Assembly: GCF_004135345.1 (NCBI RefSeq)
Contig: NZ_CP035495.1
Location: 558,001 to 622,000 of the forward strand
Length of the DNA: 64,000 bases
DNA from: Xylanimonas allomyrinae
GTDB taxonomy: Bacteria; Actinomycetota; Actinomycetes; Actinomycetales; Cellulomonadaceae
Direction of reading: 5' to 3'
Both the position numbers and the translations under genes were made by a program. The notes beneath the pieces are model-generated. The model searched no databases, was not told where the DNA came from, and saw only the letters and a list, made by a program, of their open reading frames with translations. Shown here piece by piece: positions 7,384 through 15,040 of this stretch. Position 1 is the stretch's first letter. The number at the start of each line of letters is the position of its first letter.

Positions 7384-9678
7384 TCAGCCCGTGAAACCGG
7401 GCGGCAGAGCGCGCTCGTGCACGACAGTCAGGCGCTGTGTCGGGCGCGTCATGGCGACGTACAGGTCGGACCAGCCGCCCGGCCCGGCCGCGACGTCGAC
7501 GGGCTCGACCAGCACGACCGCGTCGTACTCCAGGCCCTTGACCTCTCGGGGCGCGAGCACGGTGACCTGCTGGTCCTCGGGCCGCTGCGCGGCGAGGCGC
7601 GCGAACTCGTCCGCGCCGAGGACGTCCGGGAGCGCGTCGTCGACGGCAGCACGCAGCGACGGGAGCGCCGAGGCGTCCGCGATCACGGCGACGCGTCCGC
7701 CGCCGTCGGCCCCGACGAACTCCCGTGCCAGCTCCGCGACCGCGTGGGCGACCGCGTCGGCGGTCCCACCCGCGCGCACCTCGACGTCGACGATGGCGCC
7801 CGGCACCTCACGTGCGGCCGTGAGGGGCGAGGCGGGCAGGCCCACGGCCTTGGCCACGCGTTGTGCGGCGTCGGCCACCGCGGCCGGGGTGCGGTAGCTG
7901 ACCGTGAGCTCCTCGAGCCGCCAACCGTCACGCAGCACGGGAGCCAGCGCGGCGGACCACGAGCGCGCACCTGCCGGCGAGGCAGTCTGGGCGACGTCGC
8001 CGACGATCGTCATGGAGCGCGTCGGGACGCGTCGTGCGAGCAGGCGCCACGCCATCGGCGACAGCTCCTGCGCCTCGTCGACGACGACGTGGCCGTAGGT
8101 CCACGCGCGGTCGGTCGCGGCCCGCTCTGCCGTCGTCAGGCGCGGACCTCCCGACGCGAACCGCTCGGCGAGCGTCTCGGCGTCGACGGGGATCATGGCG
8201 CCCGCCGCCGCTCCCGACGCCAGCACCGACCTGGCGTGCCGGAGCGCCTCGGCGCGCTCGGCGGCCAGCGCGCGCTCCTCGGCGCGCGAGACGTCGTCGT
8301 CGTCGCCCAGCAGCTCGGCCGCCTCGTCCAGGAGCGGGACGTCGGACTCGGTCCACGGCGCCCAGGGTGCGCGCAGCACTGCCGCGCGCTCGGCGTCGGT
8401 GAGCTCGGGGGCGGCCTCGGCGAGCCGGTGCGGCCGCGAGAGCAGGTCGTCGACCAGCTTCTTGGGCGAGATGGGGAACCACGCGAGATTGAGCGCTACC
8501 CGAACCTCGCGCATGCCGCGCAGGTCCTCGAGCACCATCGCGCGGTCCTCGGGCGTGTGCTCGCGACCTTCGGCCGCCTGGTACTGCTCGGCGAGACGAG
8601 CGAGCATGTCGCGCACGAAACCGGTGCGGGCCTCGTTGTGGGGCCTGTGGGTGCGGCGTGCCCGGGCGATCGCGTCGCGCACGTCACGGCGACGGATGAC
8701 GAGGTGGTGGCCGTCGAGCTGCACCCGCACGTCCCGCTCGGGTACACGCTCGCGCGCCCGCACGGCGCGGCGGACCACGTCGGCCCACAGCAGCCGGCCC
8801 TTGATCTCGGCGACGGCACCGTCCTCGACCACGGTCGCGGTGATGCCGGGAAGCAGCTCGCCGAGCGTGGTCGAGACGACACCCGTCTCGCCGAGCGAGG
8901 GGAGCACCTGATCGATGTAGCGCAGGAACGAGCGCGACGGACCCACGAGCAGCACACCGGACCGCTCCAGCTGGCGCCGGTGGGCATAGAGCAGGTAGGC
9001 GGCGCGGTGCAGGGCCACCGCGGTCTTGCCCGTGCCGGGCCCGCCCTGGACGACGAGCGCTCCGCCCAGGTCGGAACGGATGATGCGGTCCTGCTCCGAC
9101 TGGATGGTTGCGACGATGTCGCTCATGCGGCCGGTGCGACGCGTCGCGAGCGCCGCGAGCAGGGCGCCTTCGCCCGACAGCGACGCAGCGCCGAGCTGGC
9201 CCCCATCGTCGGTGGCGTGCTCGAGGTCGAGCAGCTCGTCCTCCACGCCCGTGACCCGGCGGCCCGAGGTCACCAGGTGGCGACGGCGGCGCACGCCCGC
9301 AGGCTGGAGCGACGTCGCACGGTAGAACGCCTCGGCGGCGGGGGCGCGCCAGTCGGTGAGCAGCGACCGCTGCTCGTCGTCGGTGAGGCCGATCCGGCCG
9401 ACATACCGGACGGCGGTCTCGCCGTCTGGCTCGGGCGCGGCGAGGTCGAGGCGGCCGAACGCGAGGCGGTCCTCGACCGCGTCGAGCTGGGCGGCGCGGT
9501 CCTCGTAGAGCGTCGCGAACGCGTCGCGTTCCGAGCGGTTCTGCGGCGAGCCCGAGGGTCCTTCGCGGCGCACGTCGCGCAGGCGACCACGTGCGCGCGC
9601 CCGCAACACGTCCAGGCGGGCGTAGAGCTCGTCGACGACTGCCTGCTCGTGCACGATCTCGTCCTGCCTGCCTGCCAC
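7384..9678 (-). CDS. helR: HelR/HelD-like RNA polymerase-recycling ATPase (UvrD-type helicase fold)
   Basis: 764 aa. It begins with a coiled-coil arm (DEIVHEQAVVDELYARLDVL). The superfamily 1 core is split by insertions: Walker A GGPGTGKTAVALHRA, VVDEAQELSPMAWRLL, EVKGLEYDAVVLVEP, and YVAMTRPTQRL near the C-terminus. The tail is short and the large DNA-binding domains of UvrD are absent, as in HelD/HelR factors that pull stalled RNA polymerase off DNA. In mycobacteria and Streptomyces such proteins also displace rifampicin. The GTG at 9678 has GGAGGA 3 bases upstream; an ATG at 9690 contains that Shine-Dalgarno inside its own frame and is the alternative start. Confidence 0.85.
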   Translation of the reverse strand: MAGRQDEIVHEQAVVDELYARLDVLRARARGRLRDVRREGPSGSPQNRSERDAFATLYEDRAAQLDAVEDRLAFGRLDLAAPEPDGETAVRYVGRIGLTDDEQRSLLTDWRAPAAEAFYRATSLQPAGVRRRRHLVTSGRRVTGVEDELLDLEHATDDGGQLGAASLSGEGALLAALATRRTGRMSDIVATIQSEQDRIIRSDLGGALVVQGGPGTGKTAVALHRAAYLLYAHRRQLERSGVLLVGPSRSFLRYIDQVLPSLGETGVVSTTLGELLPGITATVVEDGAVAEIKGRLLWADVVRRAVRARERVPERDVRVQLDGHHLVIRRRDVRDAIARARRTHRPHNEARTGFVRDMLARLAEQYQAAEGREHTPEDRAMVLEDLRGMREVRVALNLAWFPISPKKLVDDLLSRPHRLAEAAPELTDAERAAVLRAPWAPWTESDVPLLDEAAELLGDDDDVSRAEERALAAERAEALRHARSVLASGAAAGAMIPVDAETLAERFASGGPRLTTAERAATDRAWTYGHVVVDEAQELSPMAWRLLARRVPTRSMTIVGDVAQTASPAGARSWSAALAPVLRDGWRLEELTVSYRTPAAVADAAQRVAKAVGLPASPLTAAREVPGAIVDVEVRAGGTADAVAHAVAELAREFVGADGGGRVAVIADASALPSLRAAVDDALPDVLGADEFARLAAQRPEDQQVTVLAPREVKGLEYDAVVLVEPVDVAAGPGGWSDLYVAMTRPTQRLTVVHERALPPGFTG

Positions 9679-10000
9679 GAGTCCTCCCATCGCGCCGCGT
9701 CCGTGCGACCCGTCCGACGGGTCGGCCGTCCATTATTGCCGACGAGCGGTGCCGCGGTGTTCGCGTCCGAGCCGCGGACGCCGCTGCGGACGCCGCCGGG
9801 GGCGCCGTGCGGGTGTTCGCGGGCTCGTCCCCTGGGACCGTCCGGTGCGCCGCGCCGTCGGCGCGCAGGCGAGCCGCGCTGGTCCGCGATGGTCCGCGCT
9901 GGGCGAACATGCGGGCGGGAAGCATGGTGGTGTCCGGCTGGTTGACGTCGATGACGGCAAACGTCGCCGCACACAACGTCGCCGAATGGAAGGAGTGGAC
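9679..10000. other. Divergent intergenic region helR/PAC2
   Basis: These 322 bases separate the divergent helR and PAC2 genes and must hold both promoters. A TTGACG at 9942-9947 is a possible plus-strand -35, but I found no convincing -10 at the right distance. AAGGAG at 9990-9995 is the PAC2 Shine-Dalgarno. No conserved coding sequence was seen. Confidence 0.5.
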
Positions 10001-10935
10001 GTGCTCGATCCGCAAGGAGTCGTGACCGTCGACGAGGAGGCGGTCGCCGCGACGCTCGGCATGCGGAGCGCTCAGGGCACCCGGTCGGGACCGGTGATGC
10101 TGCACGCGCTGCGCGGGTTCGTCGACGCGGGAAGCGCCGGGGTGATCGGTGCCACGCACCTGGTCACCGAGCTCGAGTCGACGCGCGTGGCGACGTTCGA
10201 CATCGACCAGCTTCTGGACTACCGCTCGAAGCGGACCTTCATGACGTTCGACGCGGACCGATGGACGGCCTACGACGAGCCGTTCCTCGCGATCGACCAC
10301 CTGCGGGACGGTGACGGCACGGGATTCCTGCTCTTGCACGGAGCCGAGCCCGACCTGCAGTGGGAGCGCGTGATCGCGGCGGTGCGGCAGCTCACCGAGG
10401 AGTGGGGGTCTCGCTCATGGTGGGGTTCCACGGTGTGCCGATGGGAGTGCCCCACACACGCCCGCTCACGCTCACGGCGCACGGCACACGTCCGGGTCTG
10501 ACGGAGGACTACACCTCGTTCTTCGGGACCGTGAAGGTGCCCAGCTCGATGGGCGCGCTGCTCGAATACCGCATGGGCGAGGCGGGGCACGACGCGCTCG
10601 GGTTCGTCGTCCACGTGCCGCACTACCTGGCGTCCTCGCAGTACACGCCGGCAGCCGTGGTGGCGCTGCAGCACGTGGAGCGGGCGACCGGCCTGAACCT
10701 CGTCACGGGTCGCCTCGCCGCAGCTGCGGCCGACGCGACGGCGGAGGTCGAGCGGCAGGTGCGCGACTCGAGCGAGGTGCGTGCCGTCGTGACGGCCCTC
10801 GAGGAGCAGTACGACAGGCTTGCGCGCAGCCTCGGCAGGACGAGCCTCCTGGCGGAAGCCGCGCCCATCCCGACGGCAGACGAGCTTGCGGCGGAGTTCG
10901 AGCGGTTCCTCGCCCAGCAGGCCGACGACGAGTGA
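10001..10935 (+). pseudogene. PAC2 family protein, reading frame broken at a G run
   Basis: The N-terminal half (VLDPQGVVTVDEEA through VRQLTEEW) is in one frame and the rest (VSLMVGFHGVPMGVPHTRP through FLAQQADDE) in another. Joined, they give about 311 residues of a PAC2 (proteasome assembly chaperone 2) family protein, a widespread actinobacterial family of uncertain role. The break is at GGGGG, 10404-10408: one more G would give the continuous EEWGVSLMV. The GTG at 10001 has AAGGAG 5 bases upstream. The gene is probably intact in the cell, because other genes here show the same missing-G signature. Confidence 0.8.
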
Positions 10936-11039
10936 ACCGGCCTGTGGAGAACCCGTGACGCGGGGCGTGTGACGTGCAACACTGCATCGACGGTCGGCCA
11001 ACAGGCCCGCCGGAGGCAGCAGGAAGGTCGAGCACGAGC

Positions 11040-11243
11040 ATGGCGCAGGGTTCTGTGAAGTGGTTCAACGCGGAGAAGGGCTTCGGGTTCATCGCCCAGG
11101 ACGGCGGCGGTGCCGACGTCTTCGTCCACTACTCCGCCATCCAGACGAACGGCTACCGCACGCTGGAGGAGGCGCAGCGGGTCGAGTTCGAGATCACGCA
11201 GGGTCCGAAGGGCCCGCAGGCGGACCAAGTCGTCCCGCTCTGA
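11040..11243 (+). CDS. Cold-shock protein (CspA family)
   Basis: 67 aa, a single cold-shock domain. RNP1 is KGFGFIAQD and RNP2 is DVFVHYSAI; the start [10 protein letters not shown] and end [10 protein letters not shown] are typical. These proteins bind single-stranded RNA/DNA and melt structure at low temperature or in growth transitions. The ATG at 11040 is set by the family; AGGAAGG lies 12 bases upstream, a loose spacing. Confidence 0.95.
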   Translation: MAQGSVKWFNAEKGFGFIAQDGGGADVFVHYSAIQTNGYRTLEEAQRVEFEITQGPKGPQADQVVPL

Positions 11244-11258
11244 CGACGCCGTCACGCC

Positions 11259-11274
11259 GGCCGTGGGCGCGGCC
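11259..11274 (+). terminator. Possible hairpin after the cold-shock gene
   Basis: A 5-bp stem GGCCG/CGGCC with a 6-base loop lies 15 bases after the stop, between convergent genes. It is short, so the call is tentative. Confidence 0.35.
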
Positions 11275-11352
11275 CGGTTCCCCGATGCGTTCGGGCGCCG
11301 GGTCGCACCCGCGGCCGCGTCGTGTGCGCGTCGTGGCGGCGGCGTTCGCCGC

Positions 11353-12372
11353 TCAGAGCGGGCGGGCCGTCGCGATGAAGCGTTCCAGCCCGGGGCCTGT
11401 GACCGGCTGGGCCGGGACCGGGAGGGCGCGCAGCGCGCGCGCCAGCGCCGGGACGCTCAGGTCGGGTGTCTCGGGTTCGATCGCTGGACCCTGGCTGGCG
11501 CTCAGTCCGGGTTCGGGTCCGGGCGCGGCCGGGAGGCCCGTGCCACCCCCGGCGCGTGAGTCCGTGGACGGCGACACGTCCGTCTGGGCGTGCTGCGCGC
11601 GAGCCGGTCGCGAGACTGACCGCACTGCGGCGAGGACCAGGTTGCCGTATCGGCGGCCCTTGAGGATGCCGGGCTCCGCGACGAGCGCGAGCCGTCCCTC
11701 GGCCACCGCGTCGGGTCCGAAGGCCGCGGCGAGCGTCGCCAGCTCGCGCCGGACGCGCGCGAGCGGCGGGCGGTCGGCACAGTTGACGAGATAGATCCCG
11801 CCGGGCCGCAACGCCTTGACGACGTGCTCGGCCGTCTCGCCCGTGACGAGGTGCTCGGGTGTGGCGTCGCCCGCGAACACGTCCCGGACGACGACGTCGT
11901 AGCTCCCCGGCGCCGCCGACGCGACGGCGCGGGCGGCGTCGTCGGCCCGCAGGCGCAGACGCGGGGCGCGCGGCAGGTCGAACCACTCGCGCACGAGCAC
12001 GACGAGTCGGGCGTCGATGTCGACCGCTACCTGGCGTGACCCCGGGCGCTCGGCGTCCCAGCACCGGGCGAGCGCGCACCCCGCGGCCCCCAGGTGCAGC
12101 GCGCGCAGCGGGCCCGAGGTCGTAGCGCAGACGACGGCGTTCATCTGCTGCATGTACTCGAAGGCGAGGAACCCGGGGTCGGCGAGGTCGAGGTAGGAGC
12201 TCGGGACTCCGTTGACCTGGAGGGTCATGCGTGCGGAGTGGTCGGGGTCGGGCAGGACTTCGGCGGTCCCCGTGTCGATCGGCACGGGCCCGGAGGGGAG
12301 CGCGCCGCGGGATGTCGGTGGCTCGGCGGACGATGGGGAGCGTCTCGAGGGACGCGCGCTGCGGCGGGCCAT
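11353..12372 (-). CDS. Spermidine synthase-like (PMT fold) protein
   Basis: 339 aa. The core (about residues 50-230) has a Rossmann-like nucleotide-binding segment LHLGAAGCALARCWDA, VDIDARLV, and VVRDVFAGDATPEHL in the place of the polyamine synthase catalytic loop. YLVNCADRP and LKGRRYGNLVLAA follow. This matches actinobacterial spermine/spermidine-synthase-domain proteins that lack the rest of a polyamine pathway nearby; the true substrate is unknown. Oddity: a Ser/Pro/Gly-rich stretch (about 245-290) splits the C-terminal part ([15 protein letters not shown] to end), lengthening it compared with usual relatives. The start has no good Shine-Dalgarno. Confidence 0.7.
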   Translation of the reverse strand: MARRSARPSRRSPSSAEPPTSRGALPSGPVPIDTGTAEVLPDPDHSARMTLQVNGVPSSYLDLADPGFLAFEYMQQMNAVVCATTSGPLRALHLGAAGCALARCWDAERPGSRQVAVDIDARLVVLVREWFDLPRAPRLRLRADDAARAVASAAPGSYDVVVRDVFAGDATPEHLVTGETAEHVVKALRPGGIYLVNCADRPPLARVRRELATLAAAFGPDAVAEGRLALVAEPGILKGRRYGNLVLAAVRSVSRPARAQHAQTDVSPSTDSRAGGGTGLPAAPGPEPGLSASQGPAIEPETPDLSVPALARALRALPVPAQPVTGPGLERFIATARPL

Positions 12373-12412
12373 AGGTCAAGTGTCCCAAGGGTTGTGAACC
12401 ACACGGTCACAG

Positions 12413-12442
12413 TTGACAAGTATCGAACAGGTGTTCGAGACT
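12413..12442 (+). promoter_or_regulatory. SOS promoter of the HEPN-dinB operon
   Basis: A consensus -35 TTGACA (12413-12418), an 18-bp spacer and GAGACT (12437-12442) as a possible -10. A perfect SOS box TCGAACAGGTGTTCGA (12423-12438) sits inside the spacer, so LexA would occlude RNA polymerase. Confidence 0.8.
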
Positions 12443-12479
12443 GGTGGGGCGGGGTGACCCGCCGGACGGGAGGTGCGAG

Positions 12480-12986
12480 ATGACCCTCAAGCACACGGCG
12501 CGGCGCCGGACGGCAGCATCGGCCGTCGGCGAGCGAACGGCCCCTTCTGCGCCGGCTCCCGTGGCGCCGCCGGTCGTGCCGGGTGCCGTCGCGCGTCTGC
12601 TCGTGCTGGCCGACGCCGAGCTCGCTGAGGCGGCCGACGCGAGCGACCCCGCCGACCGCTTCCTGCACGCACATCTGGCGGCACTGCGCAGTGCCGCGGC
12701 CGTGGTGGAGCTGCGGGGGCAGCCCGGGCCGCGTTCGGGGGTGCGCACGGTGTGGGAGATGCTGGCCAAGGTCGAGCCGTCGCTGGCCGCGTGGTCGGTG
12801 TACTTCGCTTCCGGCGCCCGGCTGCGAGCGAGCGTGGATGCCGGGCACGGGGAGGCGGTCAGCGCCGAGCGGGCGGCAGAGCTCGTCGCGTGCGCCGAGG
12901 ACTTCCGCGACGAGGCCGCGATGATCGTCGACCCCGCCGCCGGGTTCTCCCGTCCGCTGCGCTGGGCGGCGACGGCGGCCTCATGA
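12480..12986 (+). CDS. SAV_6107-type HEPN domain protein in the SOS operon
   Basis: 168 aa. A basic, Ala/Pro-rich leader of about 40 residues precedes an all-helical HEPN-like domain (VARLLVLADAELAEAA to the end). The segment DRFLHAHLAALRSAAAV contains R-x4-H, the catalytic signature of HEPN RNases. It resembles the SAV_6107 HEPN family found beside Y-family polymerases in actinobacteria; the function is not established. GGGAGG lies 6 bases before the ATG. Its stop overlaps the dinB start (ATGA), so the two are translationally coupled and both sit behind the SOS box. Confidence 0.7.
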   Translation: MTLKHTARRRTAASAVGERTAPSAPAPVAPPVVPGAVARLLVLADAELAEAADASDPADRFLHAHLAALRSAAAVVELRGQPGPRSGVRTVWEMLAKVEPSLAAWSVYFASGARLRASVDAGHGEAVSAERAAELVACAEDFRDEAAMIVDPAAGFSRPLRWAATAAS

Positions 12987-14275
12987 GCAAGGCCCCGCGG
13001 TCGGCGACCGCGAACCGCGACTGGGGCTCGGACGAGTCCCGCACCTCGATCATGCATGTCGACATGGATGCGTTCTTCGCAATGTGCGAGCTCGCGCGCC
13101 GGCCCGAGCTGCACGGCCTGCCCGTGATCGTCGGGGGACGTGAGCGCGGGGTCGTCCTGGCCGCGACCTACGAGGCGAGGGCGTTCGGAGTGCGGTCGGC
13201 AGTCCCGATGGCCTCAGCCCTGCGCTTGTGCCCGCAGGCCGTCGTCGTGCCGCCCGACCACCGTCGGTACACCGACGTCTCGCGCGCGATCATGGCGACG
13301 ATGGGGGAGATCACGCCGATCGTCGAGCAGATCAGCATCGACGAGGCGTTCCTCGACGTGTCGGGCGCGCGCCGTCGCCTCGGGCCGCCGACGGCGATCG
13401 GTGCGCGCCTGCGCGCCCACGTTCAGGCGGTGCACGGTGTGACCTGCTCTGTCGGCATCGCGAAGAACAAGTTCCTCGCCAAGCTGGCGTCGACCCATGC
13501 CAAACCCGACGGCATGCTGCTCGTGCCCGCGGAAGCCTCGGTGCCGTTCCTGCGCACGCTTCCCGTCGGGGCGCTGTGGGGTGTCGGGGAGAAGACAGAG
13601 GCGAGTCTTGCGAGGTGGGGGATCACCACGGTCGCGCAGGTCGCGGACACCGACGTCGCGACGCTGCAGGCTGCGGTGGGTCGCGTCCAGGGCGCGCACT
13701 TGCACGACCTCGCCTGGGGCCGTGACCCGCGGCCCGTGGTCCCGGTCAGCCACGAGCGCTCGATCGGCAACGAGACGACGTTCGGCGCGGACCAGAGCGA
13801 CCTGCGCGCGGTCGAGTCGCGAGTCCTCGAGCTGTGCGACAAGGTCGCGGCGCGGTTGCGCGAGCAGAGCGTGGTCACGCGCACCGTCGCGCTCAAGGTT
13901 CGCACGAGCGACTTCCGCACCCTGACCCGGTCCCGCACGCTCGACGGCCCGACAGACGTAGCGCGCGAGCTCTACCGCGTGGCGAGAGAGCTGCTCGCAG
14001 GGGTCGATCTCCAGGGGCTGCCCGTGCGGTTGGTGGGCGTGCGAGCCGAGAGCCTGCAACCGCGCGCCGGGCTGGCGGAGCAGCTCACGCTGGACGAGGC
14101 GAGCGCGGAGCGGCCTTCCGCGCAGCGCGACGCCGAGCTCGCTCTGGACGCCGTCCGGCTGCGGTTCGGCAAGTCCGCGATCGGGCTCGGACCAGGCGGA
14201 ATGGCGTCGGCGAGCAGGCGCGCGGTGGAGGATGGCGAGCGTCTCCGCGACTCCCGACACGCCCCGACCGGGTGA
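12983..14275 (+). CDS. dinB: DNA polymerase IV (Y-family, translesion)
   Basis: 430 aa. Catalytic acidic residues are in HVDMDAFFA (near residue 26) and SIDEAFLDV (about 120). GIAKNKFLAKLAS, the helix-hairpin-helix VGALWGVGEKTEASL, and a little-finger domain with SHERSIGNETTF follow. EQLTLDE near the C-terminus is a likely beta-clamp binding motif. It copies damaged DNA at low fidelity. The ATG overlaps the upstream HEPN gene by 4 bases; a frame continuing upstream inside that gene is a shadow. Damage induction is implied by the SOS box. Confidence 0.95.
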   Translation: MSKAPRSATANRDWGSDESRTSIMHVDMDAFFAMCELARRPELHGLPVIVGGRERGVVLAATYEARAFGVRSAVPMASALRLCPQAVVVPPDHRRYTDVSRAIMATMGEITPIVEQISIDEAFLDVSGARRRLGPPTAIGARLRAHVQAVHGVTCSVGIAKNKFLAKLASTHAKPDGMLLVPAEASVPFLRTLPVGALWGVGEKTEASLARWGITTVAQVADTDVATLQAAVGRVQGAHLHDLAWGRDPRPVVPVSHERSIGNETTFGADQSDLRAVESRVLELCDKVAARLREQSVVTRTVALKVRTSDFRTLTRSRTLDGPTDVARELYRVARELLAGVDLQGLPVRLVGVRAESLQPRAGLAEQLTLDEASAERPSAQRDAELALDAVRLRFGKSAIGLGPGGMASASRRAVEDGERLRDSRHAPTG

Positions 14276-14400
14276 AGTTGCTCCCGGAGCCGAGTCCGAG
14301 GTGCGTCGTGCGATCGGACGGTGTTCGCCTGATTACCCCAACGTCTCGCGGCGGGCCTATCCTGTTGTGAGGAAGAACTCCACCAGACGAGGGGGTCGCG

Positions 14401-14799
14401 ATGCCTCTGTCCGAGTACGAGCAGCGCGTGCTGGAACAGATGGAACGCGCCCTGACGAGCGACGATCCCCGCCTCGCCAATACCCTCCAGTCCTCAGGCC
14501 GTCGCCCCGTGGCGCGCTACGTGGTGGCCGCCATCGGACTGATCGTCGGCCTGCTCGTTCTCGTGCTCGGCGCGGCGAAATCGAACGTCATCGTCGGTGT
14601 CGTCGGATTCGCGGTGATGTTCGCCGCCGCGGCCTGGGCCTTCGCGTTCGTGCCGCGCTCCCGGGGCCCGGCCGGGGCCGTCCGTGACGACGGCAGTGTC
14701 GCAGCGCGACCAGCGCGAAAGCGCGGACGCCAGGGCAGGGCGGGCCTCATGGCGCGATTTGAGGCGCGCTGGGACCGTCGGCGCGACCTCGGGCGCTGA
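14401..14799 (+). CDS. DUF3040 membrane protein
   Basis: 132 aa. The N-terminal motif MPLSEYEQRVLEQMERALTSDDP is the DUF3040 signature. Two adjacent hydrophobic helices follow (about residues 41-60 and 63-82), then a basic tail. The family is actinobacterial, often found near the dcw cluster, and has no assigned function. GAGGGGG precedes the ATG. The 241 bases after it (14800-15040) hold only G+C-rich inverted repeats such as GGGCCG/CGGCCC around 14847-14860, facing the convergent transglutaminase gene. Confidence 0.85.
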   Translation: MPLSEYEQRVLEQMERALTSDDPRLANTLQSSGRRPVARYVVAAIGLIVGLLVLVLGAAKSNVIVGVVGFAVMFAAAAWAFAFVPRSRGPAGAVRDDGSVAARPARKRGRQGRAGLMARFEARWDRRRDLGR

Positions 14800-15040
14800 G
14801 GGCGCCCTACGTCCCGGAAGAACGAGCCGCAGTACCCGGGCACGAGGGGCCGAACGGCCCGAGCGGCCCGCGCGGAACGTGCCCGTGGAGTGACGTCGGC
14901 GGCGGAGTTGCGCACCCGTGGCGACGCGCTCCCGAGCAGCGCATGCGCCCCCACGGCGCGCGGCGAGTTCCGCGCGAACGGTTCGCGGCCCGCGAGGTCC
15001 GGCGCGTGGTGCCCGCGCGGTCCTCATGCTGCGCAGGTGC

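Noticed and set aside
6868-9945. A 1025-codon plus-strand frame over serA and helR
   Set aside because: It is a shadow of two well-supported minus-strand genes and shows no domain.
9942-9947. TTGACG as a -35 for the PAC2 gene
   Set aside because: No acceptable -10 lies 16-18 bases downstream.
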